Shown here in pieces: positions 10,443 through 12,136 of a DNA stretch of 12,136 bases. Made by a program: the position numbers and the translations under genes. Positions within the stretch are counted from its first letter, which is position 1; the number at the start of each line of letters is the position of its first letter. A model generated the notes under the pieces. It searched no databases and was not told the origin of the DNA. It worked only from the letters and a program-made list of their open reading frames with translations. This stretch comes from Sulfurivirga caldicuralii (GTDB lineage: Bacteria > Pseudomonadota > Gammaproteobacteria > Thiomicrospirales > Thiomicrospiraceae): assembly GCA_015661715.1 (NCBI GenBank), contig DQVN01000069.1, forward strand, positions 1 through 12,136, in the 5' to 3' direction.

Positions 10443-11333
10443 ATGAAAAACGCCGCAAAAGCCGTTAAAACCGCTGTGTTGCCCGTTGCTGGGTTGGGGA
10501 CGCGTTTTCTGCCTGCGACCAAGGCGATCCCTAAGGAGATGATCACCCTGGTGGACAAGCCGCTGATTCAATATGTGGTGGAAGAAGCAGCAGCGGCCGG
10601 GATTGAGCATGTGGTGTTTGTCACCCACTCTTCCAAAGTGGCGATCGAGAACCACTTTGATAAGAACTATGAACTGGAAGCGGAGCTGGCGCGTCGCGGT
10701 AAGGCCGTGTTATTGGATATTGCGCGTAGCACTGCCCCTGATGGGATGGTGTTTTCCGCTGTACGTCAACCGGAGGCTTTGGGGTTGGGACATGCGGTGC
10801 GCTGTGCCGCACCCATCGTGGGCGATGCGCCCTTTGTGGTGATGCTGCCAGATGTGCTGATCGACTCTGAGGGCGCGGGGGATTTGGCCGCTATGATTGA
10901 GGCCTGGCAGGAGACGGGTGCGGCGCAGATTATGGTCGAGCCGGTGCCTAAGGATCAGGTGGACAAATATGGGGTTGTGGACATCGGTAGGCAGCGGCTG
11001 CAGCCAGGCGAGCAGGCGCCTATTCAGCGGTTGGTGGAGAAACCACCCGTAGCGGCGGCACCTTCCAATCTGGCCGTGGTGGGGCGTTATGTGCTGCCAT
11101 CGCGGGTCATGCAGTTGCTCGCAGAAACGCCGCCCGGGGCTGGGGGGGAAATTCAGTTGACCGATGCTCTGGATGCTTTGCTGCAGCAGCAGCCGGTGCA
11201 TGCCTGGCACATGCGCGGACGCAGCCATGATTGTGGCGATAAGTTGGGTTATCTGGCGGCCACGGTGCACTACGGCCTGAAGCATCCGCAGTTGGGCAGG
11301 GATTTTGCCAAGGTATTGGCGCAGTGGCAGTGA
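10443..11333 (+). CDS. galU: UTP-glucose-1-phosphate uridylyltransferase
   Basis: GalU joins UTP and glucose 1-phosphate to form UDP-glucose, the donor for polysaccharides, lipopolysaccharide sugars and trehalose, in the cytoplasm. The protein has 296 residues (E. coli 302). Visible motifs are the nucleotide-binding [17 protein letters not shown] (17-33), [14 protein letters not shown] (36-49), [14 protein letters not shown] (60-73), GLGHAV (114-119), LPDV with Asp137, VEKP (198-201), [11 protein letters not shown] (208-218) and GGEIQLTDA (234-242). ATG 10443 is chosen because AAGGA lies 6 bases upstream; an in-frame ATG at 10428 would place that site inside the gene. Its stop overlaps the pgi start (GTGA). 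The pairing with pgi fits glucose-phosphate metabolism. Confidence 0.96.
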   Translation: MKNAAKAVKTAVLPVAGLGTRFLPATKAIPKEMITLVDKPLIQYVVEEAAAAGIEHVVFVTHSSKVAIENHFDKNYELEAELARRGKAVLLDIARSTAPDGMVFSAVRQPEALGLGHAVRCAAPIVGDAPFVVMLPDVLIDSEGAGDLAAMIEAWQETGAAQIMVEPVPKDQVDKYGVVDIGRQRLQPGEQAPIQRLVEKPPVAAAPSNLAVVGRYVLPSRVMQLLAETPPGAGGEIQLTDALDALLQQQPVHAWHMRGRSHDCGDKLGYLAATVHYGLKHPQLGRDFAKVLAQWQ

Positions 11334-12136
11334 GCCGACAAGCACAGTGGTCTGCGTTGGCGCATCTGGCGCATAGTCAGAGATGGCATCTGCGTACCCT
11401 GTTCGCTGAGGAACCTGAACGGGCGCAGACATTGCGGTTCCGCTTAGGGCCGTTGTCTGTGGACTTTTCCCGTCAGCGCTGGGATAAGACGGTCATAGAG
11501 CAGTTGGTGCAGCTGGCGGCGGCCTGTGATCTGCCGCAGGCGATAGAGGCTCTGTTTCAGGGACAGCCGGTCAATGTCACCGAGGGGCGGGCGGCGCTGC
11601 ATACGGCGTTGCGCCAGCAGGATGATACGCCAGTGCGGGTAAATGGAGAAAATGTCATCCCGCATATTCGCCGGCAACATAAACGCATGGCCCAGTGGAT
11701 TGACCGCCTGCATGCGGGACAATGGCGGGGTTACACCGGGCGCGCCATCACCGATGTGGTCCACCTGGGGGTGGGCGGGTCGGATTTGGGCCCGCAGCTG
11801 GTGGTGGAAGCGCTGGCCCACCTTAAGCATCCAGCCTGCACATTGAATTTGCACTTTGTCTCCAACCTGGACGGAGGGCAGCTGGAGCGCCTGTTGCCAA
11901 GGCTGAACCCGGAAACCACCCTGTTTGTCGTCACCTCCAAGACCTTTACCACAGTGGATACCCTGACCAATGCGGAAACAGCGCTCAGTTGGCTGAAGGC
12001 GGCCTCTTCGCTGGATAGCGCTATCCTCAAACGCTTGCATTATGTGGGCATTTCGGCGGCACCAGAGCGGATGGATGCGTGGGGCCTGCCCAAGGCCAAT
12101 CAACTGCACTTCTGGGATTGGGTCGGGGGGCGCTAC
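11330..12136 (+). CDS. pgi: Glucose-6-phosphate isomerase, N-terminal half (cut by window end)
   Basis: Pgi interconverts glucose 6-phosphate and fructose 6-phosphate in glycolysis and gluconeogenesis. The first 269 residues are present with no stop, about half of the usual 550. Motifs seen are [46 protein letters not shown] (the phosphate-binding loop region), [29 protein letters not shown] and, at the very edge, FWDWVGGRY with the Arg equivalent to catalytic Arg272 of E. coli. The catalytic Glu, His and Lys residues lie beyond the window. I place the start at GTG 11330, overlapping the galU stop as GTGA. An in-frame GTG at 11324, 10 bases after AAGG, is an equally possible start. Identification is certain; the exact start is not. 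Confidence 0.94.
   Translation, partial: MSRQAQWSALAHLAHSQRWHLRTLFAEEPERAQTLRFRLGPLSVDFSRQRWDKTVIEQLVQLAAACDLPQAIEALFQGQPVNVTEGRAALHTALRQQDDTPVRVNGENVIPHIRRQHKRMAQWIDRLHAGQWRGYTGRAITDVVHLGVGGSDLGPQLVVEALAHLKHPACTLNLHFVSNLDGGQLERLLPRLNPETTLFVVTSKTFTTVDTLTNAETALSWLKAASSLDSAILKRLHYVGISAAPERMDAWGLPKANQLHFWDWVGGRY

Overview
This window is a compact, gene-dense stretch of bacterial chromosome made almost entirely of housekeeping genes. Protein matches recalled from memory are closest to gammaproteobacterial families: a ParE-type (not GyrB-type) subunit of 629 residues, a fused two-methyltransferase RlmKL, an E. coli-like HemN, GalU, Pgi and an MltB-family lytic transglycosylase. The fused RlmKL in particular points to Gammaproteobacteria. 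I cannot name the species. Base composition looks moderately GC-rich and even throughout, and I see no mobile elements, tRNAs, rRNAs, CRISPR arrays or phage genes. No gap between genes exceeds about 70 bases.

Layout, left to right. pdxH (vitamin B6 salvage/synthesis) is on the minus strand, divergent from a tightly packed plus-strand cluster parE-nadD-rsfS-rlmH. In that cluster every junction overlaps (4, 35 and 4 bases). It covers chromosome decatenation, NAD synthesis, ribosome silencing and 23S rRNA methylation. Next come two minus-strand genes: a 68-residue protein of unknown function, whose end overlaps the end of rlmH, and an MltB-like lytic transglycosylase with a signal peptide and a C-terminal peptidoglycan-binding domain. 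Only 21 bases separate the transglycosylase start from the divergent rlmKL start.

The second plus-strand cluster is rlmKL, a multi-domain diguanylate cyclase and hemN (oxygen-independent coproporphyrinogen III oxidase), again with overlapping junctions (8 and 32 bases). After a 69-base gap come galU and pgi, overlapping by 4 bases. The window ends halfway through pgi. GalU and Pgi act around glucose-6-phosphate/glucose-1-phosphate and UDP-glucose, the entry to polysaccharide and envelope glycan synthesis.

The most interesting gene is the diguanylate cyclase. By eye its middle region carries a full set of CZB-type zinc ligands (His177, Cys204, His230, His234), while its N-terminal region resembles a DosC-like globin domain lacking the haem-ligating histidine. 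Both parts of that reading come from manual comparison with remembered sequences and need a profile search. The rest of the window looks ordinary; I found no convincing sign of a wholly new system.
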